Below are positions 16,192-28,530 of a stretch of DNA of 64,000 bases, piece after piece; the stretch's first letter is position 1; each line of letters starts with the position of its first letter. Both the position numbers and the translations under genes were made by a program. The stretch is from Citrus sinensis (lineage: Eukaryota > Streptophyta > Magnoliopsida > Sapindales > Rutaceae), in contig NC_068558.1 in NCBI RefSeq assembly GCF_022201045.2, positions 52,121,501 to 52,185,500 of the forward strand, given 5' to 3'. A model generated the notes under the pieces. It saw nothing but the letters and a program-made list of their open reading frames with translations, did not search any database and was not told the origin of the DNA.

Positions 16192-18244
16192 CATTTTCGA
16201 AACGCAGAATATATTGAAAATTATGTTTTTTCTTATCGAATAAAATATTAAAAATTTATACTTTTATTTATTAATAATAATTTTTAATTTATTAAAATAA
16301 AAATATTCTTATTAAGGAATTATTTATTATGTAAAATTTAATGCGTTCTACACTAAATTGATTAGTTTGATTATTGGGGTACGTTGAGGTGTGGTACATC
16401 ATCCATTGCCCGTAATTGAAGTTTTTCTCCATTTTTAAATAGATTGATTAGTTTGATTAGTGGGGCAAGCTGAGGTGGTACATCATCCATTGCACGTAAT
16501 TTTAGAATATTTTTGATATATTACAACTAATTCTGATGTATTATACCTAATTGATGCATGCATGACATGTGTAATTATATTTAATATAACCTCCACTTGC
16601 ATTATAATTTTTTTAAAATAAACACACACATATTATAGTATCATTTACTTGTTATAGGACTGATATGGTATTTCTGATATATTTTATAATTTCTCTAAGG
16701 TAAGACTGAAGTCCAATAAATTACTAGCTGCATGCACGACGTATCCGTGAATAAATAACAAGAACTACCGTATGAGCTTAGTACGAGTATCACATGCGTG
16801 ATGAGCTTGAAATGAAACAAATTAACAAATAAAAAAGGAAGAAGAAGAAGAAGAGATGCAAGAGTGAAGAAAAACTTACGAGGGCGTATACATAAGAAAC
16901 TTGAGAGGGGGAAAGACGGTGAAGAGCCACATAGGGATAAACTCGAAGTTACAGTGGCCCATGTTGTTCATGAAGTCAACGTATATGATGTAACCAACAA
17001 AAGATGCTATGGAAGCATTTTTGAGGACCATTGTCGTGACCAGTGGTATTGCGAAGAGCAAGAAATACACAATGTGTTCAGCGAATGGATGAATCACAGC
17101 TGGGAAATAATAAATGTTAAACATAATTAATAAGTTGGTTGAAGAGCTAGGTAACACTGTCACTGAAGAGGGACATAATTTGAGTAGTTAATTAGGAGCT
17201 TGCTACGTTAGCAAATGGGGAGCATAAAGCTGTTGGAACTCAGCTGATACAAGGCCAGTTTGCACTGAGCTGTTATATTCAGAGTCTGTAACGTGGCCTT
17301 GCCCAGTTAATTAATATCAAAATCACAAGAGTATAAACAAAAGAAAGAAGAGAATATAATGATTAAGGCAACCAATTGCAGATATGCGTGTATATAACTA
17401 TAAAAAGATATCACAGAAATTAGGAATTAAATAAATAAATAGAATTAATACTGACAAGTAATGGGCTCGGTGACAACTGAAGAATGGTGATGAGAATGGT
17501 AGCGAGAGTAGAGATAATGGTGGTGCAGTGCTCTGTGGAACCAGTAATAGAGAAACTCTACCGGACCCATATGCACCAGAATCGTAAGAATCACACCATC
17601 GCTTCTCCAGAAACGCAGGTTTGAATAACTTGGAGGAATTAGCATGCGGACTATATAGAATATCAGTCCATTGAACACGATCTGGTCATCCCTGCAGCAG
17701 AGTAATATCAATTCTATTAAAATAAAATTCAAAACATCTAACAAAGCAAATCAAATTGAATTAATGTTACCAATTTCTTTCTCTGTCAACTTGGTCGAAT
17801 TCGATGGCCTTGTCAACGATCCTGTTGTTTCTTTTGGCTGTTCGGTAACGTGAAAGAGAAATCCAAATCTGGTCATGAAGCATCCTCAGCAGCAGAAAAG
17901 GGAATATCAGGAAGTAAGCATAGTCTCGCTCACTCTTTCTACTCCCTATAAAACAGTATATGCTATGCATCGCCCATGGAGCCAGGACCACATGCTGTAC
18001 ACAGACATTTAACAAATATATAATGCCATCCACGTTAACATTCGTTGAGTACATATGTATACTTATCGATGATCAATCATCAGTTAATAATAATAATAAT
18101 ACTAATACGAAAGTAATTAATCAAATAATCATTATTTAAATATATATGTGTATATATTGCAAGCATTATGTATACAAACGATACCTTATAGCTTCCAAGA
18201 GGTTTCCATGGCCATTCGGTGAGGATTCCTGGTTTAGAAGCCAT
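14163..18244 (-). CDS. CER1: CER1 alkane-forming enzyme, copy A
   Basis: Ten exons: 18244-18185, 17994-17771, 17691-17456, 17099-16880, 16073-15659, 15536-15429, 15313-15104, 14991-14887, 14700-14524 and 14327-14163. All are GT-AG and in phase, giving 639 residues (Arabidopsis CER1 is about 625). The N-terminal fatty-acid-hydroxylase domain keeps its His boxes: HRALHH at 147-152, HSHHH at 160-164 and HSLHH at 249-253. The C-terminal WAX2-type domain carries LGLLNQGEELNRNG, KIWLVG and ENWLGRRVMSAW. CER1 works with CER3 at the ER to turn very-long-chain acyl-CoA-derived aldehydes into alkanes of cuticular wax. Hydrophobic stretches near residues 22-75 and 105-145 fit a membrane protein. No disabling mutation was seen. 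The paralogue at 21273-25350 lies on the same strand. Confidence 0.93.
16139..16188. repeat. CA/TA compound microsatellite in a CER1 intron
   Basis: A CA run followed by about 17 TA units, within intron 4 of CER1 copy A, 66 bases from exon 5. Likely length-polymorphic. Confidence 0.9.
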
Positions 18245-18542
18245 ATGTGTATATATTTATTATTATTGTTATGCTATGCTTAACCTGAGTATTAATGCTT
18301 ACGCGCATTTGCAGGTAGTGCACGTACCTGTAGCGGGAGGGCTTTTATAAGTCTGTTGGGCAGGCTCTTTAGTCTACAGCGCCTGCCTATTAAATATGAG
18401 GATTGCTACGGACACTCGCGAGTGTCTCAGTCAGTCGCCGCTCTATAAATAAACACGTGTTAATTTTATTATTTTAAAAATTTCCCCCCGACTTAGTTCC
18501 GTAAGACTCCAAACTTTTGTTCATTATAAAAAAATATCATTT

Positions 18543-19037
18543 CCAATAGAGTAATGATACAGCCACAAACTCTTGTATAAATTTATTTTGTACAAACTGA
18601 TGTGGCATGATAAGATTGGTTAAATTAAATATCACTTGGCCCACATGATTTATTTTTATTAATTTATATTTTCATTCAACCAATAAATTAATGCCACATC
18701 AGTTTGTACAAAATAAGTTTATACAAGAGTTTGTGACTGTATCATTACTCTTTCCAATAAAGTGTTGGCTCGATTGGTAAAGTGTTGGCTCGATTGGTAA
18801 TTGAATTCTCTTAAGTGGTTTGATTAAATTTATTTCTCAGTTTAAGTCGTAGAAAAATCACATTTATTGGGAGAACTTGTTTCTATCGGTTCAAACAGAA
18901 ACTTTTAGTCTGAATTGTGGTACGACCTCTCAGTTCAAGTAGAAACTTTTAATCTGAATTGTAATACGAACTTAAATGTGTCTCCCACAGTTGGGAACCT
19001 CTCCAAAATATCTCGTGGTCAAAATAAAAATAAAAAT
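18543..19037 (+). mobile_element. tRNA-derived SINE, interrupted by a MITE
   Basis: A box A-like motif TGGCTCGATTGG, a box B-like GGTTCAAAC and an A-rich AAAAT-repeat tail give the layout of a polymerase III SINE. It is flanked by a perfect 13-base target duplication AAAAATATCATTT (18530-18542 and 19038-19050). The head CCAATA is split from the body by the MITE at 18549-18750. A 20-base box A segment is duplicated in tandem (18761-18780 and 18781-18800). A related copy lies at 59574-59794. Confidence 0.8.
18549..18750. mobile_element. 202-bp MULE-type MITE, family M1
   Basis: Nearly perfect terminal inverted repeats starting GAGTAATGATACAG; the right end is the reverse complement with one or two changes. 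It is flanked by a perfect 9-base duplication TTTCCAATA (18540-18548 and 18751-18759), the size typical of Mutator-like elements. The arms make up much of the element and there is no coding capacity. A second copy lies in a DNA2 intron at 43612-43813. Confidence 0.9.
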
Positions 19038-19050
19038 AAAAATATCATTT

Positions 19051-20295
19051 TTAAATTACAAATTTATCCTTCAATCCATTTTTCATTCTTCTCTTCCTCA
19101 ATTTTTCCTCCATCCATTTCGAGCCCTCACGCCTTCTCCCTCTTTGTCTCACTAAACTCACTCCATTTCGCCATTTCATCAATGGCCATTATCCTCACTC
19201 TCAAATCCACTCTCACCCATTACTCATCAATAACTCTTCAAACCACTTTCATTCTTCCCCAACAAAAATACCCACCCAACAAAAAGTTGCTCCAATTTTT
19301 TCAACGATTCAAAAAGGGCTTAGATCTGCTTACAAATAAAATCTTCAGTATAACACCCAAAAAAAAAAAAAAATCTGAAGTCTTGCAAATTTCAGGATGG
19401 TCATCTCTTAAGCTGGGTTTTTGTTTAACTTTTTCTAAAAAGAAAAATTTTCATAAGAACTTATTAAATTAAAGTTTCATAGAAAAAGGCAGATGGATGC
19501 ATGAGATTCCTCTGCGGCCACCATAAAATGGAGAGCCTCCATTATTCTCTCTTTCTCTTTCACGCTTGGGAAAGCGGTTCTGTTCTGGTGTTGGGTTTGG
19601 TTTGGCCTGCTGAGAGAAAATGAATTGAATGATGGTCATAAATGGATTATGCATGATTGGTTTTTTTTTTAAAAAAAAAAAGCGCTTTATGGAAGAAGAT
19701 TTAATGAGGATAATATGGTAAAATCGAATAGCCATAAATGAACTGAAAAGGAAAACACGTGCCAACACAATAAACAAGCGACTGAAACAGCTGCCGACAA
19801 GGGCGACTGTTGCTAGCTAGCACTCCTCATTAAATATTAACTCAACAATAAATCACCCAACCGCTCCGTTTCAACGTGGCTTGCTTCCAGCGGGATATTT
19901 TCTTTTTCTTTTATTATTAATTATTTTTTCATAATTAAATTTTGACAAAAATTACGAAAAGATTAAAATATTTTAATGAAAAAATTATTTATAACTACCT
20001 CGTATTTTAATTTTTTATATATATATATTGTCAATATTTTATAATCTATAACCTTTTTTTTTAATGAATTTGTAGCATTTTCCTTAGACATATTATTTTG
20101 GTTTAATTATAAGCATTGGACTTTCCATAAAGTAATTAATGGGCTGTGTCGACTATGGCAAGTAAATGCTTTCCGAGTTTTGGCATGCATGCAGTTGATA
20201 GTATCTCCGTAAGTAATTTTTATTTTGCGTTTCGGAAAAATTAATATCTTCTTCACTTGGAATTACAATCAATGGTACATACATACATATTAGTT
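19051..20295. other. Gene-free spacer between the CER1 copies
   Basis: CT-rich then AT-rich sequence. A 185-codon open frame at 18915-19472 begins inside the SINE and has low-complexity composition, so it is not called as a gene. Confidence 0.45.
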
Positions 20296-20528
20296 TTTTT
20301 TTTTTGAATTACATGAAACTAATGCTCAGATTACAACTTATATTATATGAGATTTACAATTTACAACTGATATTTACAATTAGACAATTACTGGGCCTAA
20401 TTTACATTAATTCTTATATAACACTGTCCAGATTTTACACTCTCTAATATTCGAGGGGTATCTACTTCACTCACATTTCGAAAGGGAAAAGACTGCATTC
20501 ACTTTACAATCAGACAATTACTGCCTTC
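20296..20528 (-). mobile_element. 5'-truncated SINE, family S2
   Basis: Opens with an oligo-T run (the A-tail on the minus strand) and contains CTCTAATATTCGAGGGGT and CACTCACATTTCG, shared with the longer SINE at 28038-28512. It is flanked by a perfect 15-base duplication ACATACATATTAGTT (20281-20295 and 20529-20543). The polymerase III promoter end is missing, so insertion was 5'-truncated. Confidence 0.75.
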
Positions 20529-20543
20529 ACATACATATTAGTT

Positions 20544-21272
20544 GAGGTGTAAATGTTCGCATTTTTTTAATGAAGACATACTTTTAAATCGTGCGGTTTA
20601 AAAGAATTAATTATTAAATTAACTATAAAACTGTTCAATTTTAAAATATAAAAAATTAACTCTTTTAAATTTTACGGTTTTAAAGTGGTAGCAATGTGTA
20701 GTCTAAAGACATGACAGCCGTTCATTTCAATGTTGAAAATGTTTGGTATACATGGTTCCAGAACACAATGACAATTGCGAGAGACATCGAGGCTTACCGA
20801 GCTAGTGTCTCAGCCGACTAATTTATGTCTCAAATAATGTAGGGGTGCTAGCTCCTAACTACTATACATCTTCTTTGCAATCAATATATACACATACATA
20901 CATATATATATATATAAGAGAAGGCCACGGCTTAATTAAATAGAAACCATAATTCATTTTATTATGTGTGTGTGTGTGTGTGTGTTGAAATTAATAAAAG
21001 CAAATAAGCTAACTAGCTAGTTTGAATCTGTACATGGAACGCATAATAAGATGTTACACTGCACTAACATTAACCATGATATGTGTGCGTGTACATATAT
21101 ATGTATATATAGTAGCAAGCAAGAAGCTTTTAGTTGACATCAGAACCACAGTCCCAGACACCCAAACTACATTAAGATAAACAGGTAATTAAATATGGAT
21201 AAATGATAATAATAATAATAATAATAATTATTGTTTATTATTCATTTTAAGTAGAAATAAAAATGAAGCCAG
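20544..21272. other. Downstream flank of CER1 copy B
   Basis: No gene seen. It holds a TG run near 20966-20984, TA-rich tracts, and an AAT run near 21207-21228 just past the stop codon of CER1 copy B. The 3' UTR probably lies at the right end. Confidence 0.4.
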
Positions 21273-24200
21273 CTAGATAGGATAGGATTGAGTAAGAATG
21301 GTAGCGGTCAGAGGGTGAAAGCCATGTCGAAGAGCAGCTTCCCAAACATTGTGAATGTTGGAGATGGCGTAACCACATTCGTGTTCGTTCCATCCTTCCA
21401 AGGCATGCACTATTCCCCCAATTCGCCATGCACTCATCACTCTTCTTGGCAACCAATTCTGTCCATCGTCGTAGCACGCATAATTAATAAGTGACATAAT
21501 GAAAATTAAATTAATTTACTAATCAAGCATCGGGGCCTGGGCCTGGGGGTATATTTGTTACCTCGCACGAGTCCACATTCTCAAAAGCAGCAGGAACGGC
21601 CATTGCTGGAGTGAGATGGTACATACAGTCTTTACGTATTTTCTTATCATTTGGTGGAAACTGTGAGAAAGGAATGAAGATTGTTCCCTTTTTAGCCTTG
21701 GATTGTTCTTCTTCAGTCAGCCCTTTTCCCACCAACCATATCTGCAAAAATATTGATCAGGATATATAATGTATATCTGCTTTGTTTTTCTTTTTAAGTG
21801 AGCAAAAAATAAATTCACCTTTTGGGAGTAGCTTCTCGAGAGAAGCAAATTATTACATTCAGATTTGGCCCCAAATGATTTTCTAAGCTTCTCGTGCTCA
21901 TCCTCACGTAATGTTACAACCTGGATGCCCTTTTGGCATAAGGCAAAGGCAATGGCATAAGCGACCTTTGTGAGAGCGCCTCTAAGGACCACTTGTGTTG
22001 TTCCCTTTGGTATGCTGTTTATCACTACTGCCACTGCTAAGCTACTCCCATCCACTACCTTCATTTTAAGCTGAGGATGCTTGTGCACGAATACCCCACC
22101 GTAACGGTTAAGCTCCTCTCCCTGATATTATATTTAATAATCAATTAATTCTTCATTAATTTTTATTTTTATTTCAATTTCAGATTCAAAGAGGAACCAC
22201 CATATACATTATATTACTATTGATAATAGATGAACACACACACACACACACTCACTTGATTCATGAGACCTAGACTTATCACTTTAGCTCCTTTTTCCTC
22301 AGCTTCTAGTATGGCTTCTTCAATCAACCTATTGATCGATTCATTTTGCCGCTGGAACAAATACTGTATATATATGTAACCAGAAAATTGTGAATCACAT
22401 TAATTAGATATATTAAAACGTATGAAATGATCCTAGCCCCAGCTAGGTAACTAAATTTTTCGTACGTACGTACTTGAAAATTGTATCTGGGTATTGCCCA
22501 AGTCTGTAGTCTGAATTTATTAAGGTGATTCCTCTCAACCACAAAGGTACGACCATAAATCCAAGTGAACATCATGGACCATAATGTGACAGGCCACATT
22601 AACCACATATACCACTTTGATGATGTATGGTGATCATGGGGCTTAGACGCCATGGAGGCAAAACCAAGACGCATATGATAGATTGATTCAGGTGTTGTTA
22701 GGTGCGTGAGATGCACAACATCGGGCGAGTCTTCCTGTCTCTTGAGACTAGTTTCATATAATGTATCCGAAGTTTTGTCCACAGTGCCATATATGTAATC
22801 GTATACGGGCATAAATAACGAATAATTGGTCCGGAATTGCGTGTGATGCAGTGAGTGGAACCTGTTGCATGCATGCCCATATTTAATTAATAACCAGTTA
22901 ACGACATCATCCCCTTTCCCAAACCCACCCCCCCCCCCCCCCCACAAAAAAAAAAAAAATCAGCATCTTATATTTATTTATTATTATATAAATTAGTTAA
23001 TTGTCTTTAAATTTAAAGTCTATACGTGTGAGCTTATGACAAGAAAAATCTAGGGGACTCATAAATATACAATAAACATACATGCAAGTTGAATTTTTAG
23101 AGACGAGACATCTTGAAATATAATTAATTAATTAATGTCGTTTTCGAATTTTAGAGAACTTCAGATATTAATGATAGGCGACATGTATGGTTGGTAAACT
23201 AGGCCAGATGTCTGGTTGATAAACTCACCTAACTTATTAATTGAATACAATGTGTTATTTAATAACTGACGGAACAACGCGGTGTGAGGCTAACAGACAC
23301 GATATTGATGATGATGATTAGTTCCTTTTCAAGGTATTCTCTATTCATAGAAAATTGTTAAAAATGGCATATCATATCAAATGATACAACACTATTTCTC
23401 TACTTCAATACTACTGCATTAATTATTATATATATGACGATAAATCTAAACCCAAAAGAATTAACTATGAATAAAACTCGAAAAAGTTAAAAGGATTAAA
23501 AAGAGGGGTGGGATGAATGAGAGACTTACGACGCGGTGTACGCGAGGTACTTGAGAGGAGGAAAGTTGGTGAGAAGGCAGCTGGGCATGAGTTCGAAATT
23601 GCAGTGACCCATGTTGTTCATAAAATCTATGTAAGTGACGTAACCGAGTACGGATGCTATTGAGCCCATCCCACTCAGTAATGGTGTAATCAATGGTATT
23701 GCAAATAGTGCGAAGTACGCTATGTGCTCTGCAAATGGATGAATCACAGCTGCATGCATGCCGCCCAATCGAAACAATTACCATGATTATTGTTTCTTTA
23801 TTCATAAAAAAAACTTTAATAAATAATAAAACTTAGTAAAATAGTAAATAACCTACATGTATCCTACAATACTACAAATTCTAATTACTATAAATATATA
23901 ACTTTTATTGTCTTTTGGTTTTATTATTAATTCCTGTTGCATGTGCTTTTATGTAGCTTATTATGGAAATTTCATTAATTGTTACATATCCTAAATATGA
24001 CATAGGTGTAAGTGGTTATCTATTTTTATGAATAGTACTGAAAATTTTACTAAATTGATTACCCCGTTGCCGTTGGAGTGAATATATAATTTTGATCTAA
24101 TCTTAGTGGAAAAGTGTATGTGTGTGTATATGCGTGCACTACGTATAATCAAGTAACACAGAATTATAGAAAAATTAATTAATTAAAAATAAATAATCAA

Positions 24201-24971
24201 AAGAGATATTGAGGTGTAAAGTTGGCTACGTACAAGTGATAGGTTCAGTGACGATGGAGGAATGGTGGTGGGAATGGTAGCGAGAGTAAAGGTAATGATG
24301 ATGGAGTGCTCTGTGAAGCCAGTAGTAGAGGAACTCCACGGGACCAGCATGCAGCAGTGCTGTGAGAATCACACCGTCCAATCTCCAAATGGGCATTTGA
24401 GATGCGCCTGGAAGTATTTTAACGAATACGTAAAACAGGACCCCGTTGAATATTATTTGGTCATCCCTGTAATTTTATTCAAATTAATTTAATTTAATTA
24501 AATGTACGACACATAATATAAATTATAAATTAGCTAGCTAGCTAGCTAGCTGGTCACCATCACTGTTGCTGCATCTGCATGCTGCATGGATTGTATTTGT
24601 AACATATATATACACATATACAGCTGAAAAAACAATATTATATATATATATAAAATAATAGCTGAGAGACTGAGAATAGTGACCAATTTCTTTCTCTATC
24701 AACTTGCTCGAATTCAATAGCCTTGTCGACGATTCTGTTACTGCCTTTGGCTGTTCGGTAACGGGAAAAGCTGATCCATATCTGGTTGTGAAGCATTCTC
24801 CACAACATCAATGGGAATATCACAAAGTAGGCTAGCTCCCTCTCCTTCTCATCCTTTACGATGAATGAGTACGTGCTGTGAATTATCCAAGGAGCCAATA
24901 CTACGTACTGTGTAATTATCACAATTCCATAATCAACATAGGATATGAATAACTAATTAAATCAAACATTA

Positions 24972-25013
<42 letters not shown>

Positions 25014-25350
25014 ATAACAATAATCACAGTTCCATCACAATTATTTATATGACGACCCACGCATTAATGCATGGCAAAATCAAACATTATAAAAATATTG
25101 CTATATATTAACTCACTCCGACAATAACCCTTCAATTAATTAGTTATAAATAATTAAGTCAAAAATGAGGGTGCAACTACTAGGTCTGCCGGTGATTAAT
25201 TAAAATAATTACAAAATTCAAGTGAAGAAACTCATCGTCATGTGTTCGTGTGTACATACATGTGTGAAAGAAAGAAAGAAGAAGTAAAACCTTGAAGTTT
25301 CCAAGAGGCGTCCATGGCCAATCAGTGAGAAATCCAGGTTTCGAAGCCAT
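21273..25350 (-). CDS. CER1: CER1 alkane-forming enzyme, copy B
   Basis: Nine exons: 25350-25291, 24907-24684, 24466-24234, 23749-23530, 22861-22474, 22363-22256, 22121-21819, 21741-21562 and 21458-21273, giving 633 residues, all GT-AG and in phase. Starts MASKPGFLTDWPWTPLG, close to copy A. The His boxes HRALHH, HSHHH and HSLHH are kept. In the exon-2 region about 54 of 75 residues match copy A by eye. It differs from copy A in three ways: exons 7 and 8 of A are one exon here, the linker after HSLHH is shorter (no acidic run), and the C-terminus is longer (ends TQSYPI). The role should be the same, aldehyde-to-alkane conversion with CER3 in epidermal ER. No defect seen. Confidence 0.93.
22928..22943. 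repeat. Run of 16 C in a CER1 intron
   Basis: A 16-base cytosine run followed closely by a run of A, in intron 4 of CER1 copy B, 67 bases from exon 5. Such runs are prone to sequencing length errors and to real polymorphism. Confidence 0.9.
24973..25008. repeat. ATT trinucleotide microsatellite
   Basis: About 12 ATT units in the first intron of CER1 copy B. Confidence 0.9.
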
Positions 25351-26994
25351 TCTTTGTTTGCACTTTGAGGTAATGCAACATGCAATTGCTAGTAGAGCTG
25401 GAGGGGTGCTAATTATATAATGTTCTTGTTCATTCGGATGATGGATTCAAGTTAGATGTCGTGTCATCATCAGGACGGTCAAGTCAAATGAGAGATCAAT
25501 CAATGGGGAATTTTTCTTTCCCGAAGCCCAATTGGGTATTCAACATTACGGTTACACGTGGAGATATTTTGTTGGCCTCAATTAAAAATGTCACAGCTAC
25601 AGCTAGCTCACCCCCAGCTCTCACGTGATTATTTAATTATCACATTAAAGTGTGTAGCAGCAATTAAGGTTCTTTTCTTTTTTTTAAAAAAAAAAATACA
25701 ATTAATAATAGGAGCAGTGCTAGCGTCAGTCGCTCCCTTCTTCTAAGGAATAATAGGAGCAGTGCTAGGGTCAGTCGCTCCTGCGACAAGTGTTCCTTTT
25801 CTCCATTGGTGCTTTATTAAATGCTCTCTGTAACACAATCGTCCTTTATATATTTGTTTAATTTTTTCCTTAAGAAAATAATTAATCAAAAAAATAAAGG
25901 TTTATGAATAAAAATATAGAGTCATTACTATACATTAAATTTAAAAAAAAAATTATACAAGTAAATTATTTGAATATACTAAATCAATTATACGAATTAG
26001 TTTGAATATCTAAATCAAAATTTAAGTTCAAAATAAGTTAAATCCACTCTCATTGATAATTAAGAGGACGTATTAACTTTAAATTACTTGTAAATATCAT
26101 AATAAAATAGAGGAGTTAAAATAAGAAGTTAAAAAATAATAATGGTGTATTGGTGTTTCTTTTTTAAATCTTATCTCAAAAAAATAAAATTAGGAGTGAA
26201 AAAAATTTATATAAAACTGTTATTGTCCTATTAAACAAATATTGTAGTTGATTTAAATTCTTAAATAAGAATTATTTTTTTTTCAAAAAAAAATGAAAGA
26301 AATGATAATATGATAATTAAGCATAAAGAATAAAGAGTATTGTGAGGGCAAAAGACATTTTTCAGTAAAATTGTGCTAGAGTAAAAAGTAAAACAATAAT
26401 AAAAGCATACAGTGCAGGTGCAACTAGGCCCAATTGTTTATAATTGTCACCGACAACCATTTATTGTTCTCACCGGCTTTTGCTACCCCAATAAAGATCA
26501 AATACATGTTTTCAGATACCTGCTCGCTTCTGTGCTTGTGCACTCTGTCTTAACCTCTGCAGGAATTTTTTGACGTCATGCATTCATTGCTCCGCCTTTA
26601 TTAATTTGTTGTTCTCTTCCTCTCTTATTTTCTTTTTTCTTTTTTCAATTTATAATTAATTTATGTCTTAAATGCAATGCTATGAACGGTTGGTGGGAAG
26701 AAATGCTGATAGACGTGCGTGCACGTGGGCTACTGCCTACTAGTTCCGGCCATCTCTTTTCCAAGTTATTATTATTATTTTGAATAGTTTTACGGTGAAT
26801 TTACAAATTGAAATGAGTTACAATCGAAATAAATTATAATTAGAATAGACTTAAATCAGAATAAAAAATAAAAAATAAAATTAGAATGAGCTATATAGTT
26901 ATTAATGTGTTTATTTTATCTTGTAAATGGAATGAATTATTACGAGTTAATAAACTGACTTGAGTTATTATTACTATTTATTATAATAATTGTG

Positions 26995-27029
<35 letters not shown>

Positions 27030-27329
27030 TACTATTACTACTACTAATTTTTTGTATAATAATAATAGTAGTAATAATTATTTTGATAATAGAAAATTAT
27101 TGCTATTATTATTATTATTATTAAAAATGGGGTAAAAGGAGTTTTTAATTTTTATTAAAAGTATAAATATCGATTCACTTATCATTCTCCATTCTCATTC
27201 TCACCCTGTCGTTGTGAATGAAATTTCTGTTCCATGTCCCATAGTTAAAAGTTGTAATTGCAGTGACATTTACGAGCAATTAAACTAATTTTGCAATTCA
27301 TTCGTCACTACTATTTAGCATTAATTTTA
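25351..27329. other. Gene-free region upstream of CER1 copy B
   Basis: Contains the presumed CER1-B promoter at its left end, a 33-base direct repeat (25704-25736 and 25749-25781, one difference) and an ATT microsatellite at about 26995-27028. No coding exon recognised. Confidence 0.45.
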
Positions 27330-27764
27330 AGGAAATTTATAATATACCCCCAAATGAATTGATATTTTGCACTGCGCACCTAAAAAAATGACTTGTTGCA
27401 CTCCCCCCCCCCAATTCCGTTAATTTTTCAGTTATTTTTAACAGCTCCGTCTAACTTTTGATTGAATGACAAAAATGCCCCTCTATATGGAAAAAAAAAT
27501 ATTTTTAGCTCATTTAATTTTTTAAAAAGGTTTTTATTTCAATTGCAATAAAAAAATTTATTGTTACATGTACATTGGCACCACTATTATTTTTCCTTTA
27601 ATTTTTTTAAGATTTTTATTTCAATTGCAATAAAGAGAATTCCCATTAAAATTAATTTAAGAAACGAACTTCCAATTTTACCCATCCACCGTTAAACTTA
27701 AGTCAATTTTTTTAGGAATGCGGTGCAAAATATCAATTTATTTGGGGTAGGTTAAAAATTATCC
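27330..27764. mobile_element. 435-bp MULE-type MITE
   Basis: Left end reads ATATACCCCCAAATGAATTG and right end, reverse-complemented, ACCTACCCCAAATAAATTG, with matching GATATTTTGCAC blocks inside; the arms are about 70 bases. A perfect 9-base duplication TTAATTTTA flanks it (27321-27329 and 27765-27773). No coding capacity. Confidence 0.8.
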
Positions 27765-28037
27765 TTAATTTTATTGCAATAGTTTTTATCCAATAAACTA
27801 ATTAAATTGTCATTGTCAAGCATTTTTTTTTTTTTGACTTTTTGATGAATCTTTGATTTTCATTTGTCTTTCTTTTCAGAATTTAAAATTTAATATCTCA
27901 CAACAACCATGCATGTGCTAGTTTCAAGTCAAGATTAATGAGAATCGCGTAGGCCGCCGAAGGGCTATAACTAACTCATAATCAAACGAGCAGCACGTCT
28001 TCTCCCCATTTAATGTTATTGAAAACATGCGCTCCTT

Positions 28038-28512
28038 TTTTTTTTTTTTAAGTCTGTTATACACAGATATTACTGACATTACATCAGACATTACAATTAA
28101 TATTTACAATCATACTATATAACTGGGACCACCATCATACATTGACACACTGAAGCATATGTCCAGATATTTTAAACCCTCTCTAATATTCGAAGGGTGC
28201 CTGCTCCACTCACATTTCATAAGGGAGAGACTGTCTCCACTCAATTAATTGATAATTGAGGAAGAACTGAAACTAACCCACCATCATACATTGACACACT
28301 GAAGCATATGTTCAGATATTTTAAACCCTCTCTAATATTCGAGGGGTGCCTGCTCCACTCACATTTCGTAAGGGAGAGACTGTCTCCACTCAATTAATTG
28401 ATAATTGAGGAAGAACTGAAACTAACCTCCATAATGCTCTTATGGAGGCTCGAACTCTTACACTCAACATTGTAAGTGCAAGGCTTCTCCCATTGGACCA
28501 AAGGCCCATTGG
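28038..28512 (-). mobile_element. SINE, family S2, with internal 149-bp duplication
   Basis: Read on the minus strand it starts ACCAATGGGCCTTTGGTCCA, with box A TGGTCCAATGGG and box B GAGTTCGAGCC, and ends in an A-run (oligo-T at 28038-28050). The flanking duplication is 18 bases with one mismatch: TGAAAACATGCGCTCCTT at 28020-28037 and TGAAAACATGCCCTCCTT at 28513-28530. Inside, 28131-28279 and 28280-28428 are tandem copies differing at about three sites. Confidence 0.88.
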
Positions 28513-28530
28513 TGAAAACATGCCCTCCTT

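Noticed and set aside
16049..16243. Plus-strand open frame with HTHT and IYIY runs
   Set aside because: It is a translation of the CA/TA microsatellite in a CER1 intron.
18915..19472. A 185-codon plus-strand open frame
   Set aside because: It starts inside a SINE, is rich in Ser, Lys, Phe and Asn runs, and shows no family motif.
28440..28512. Possible tRNA gene
   Set aside because: Boxes A and B are present but no cloverleaf stems can be drawn; it is the head of a SINE with tail and target duplication.
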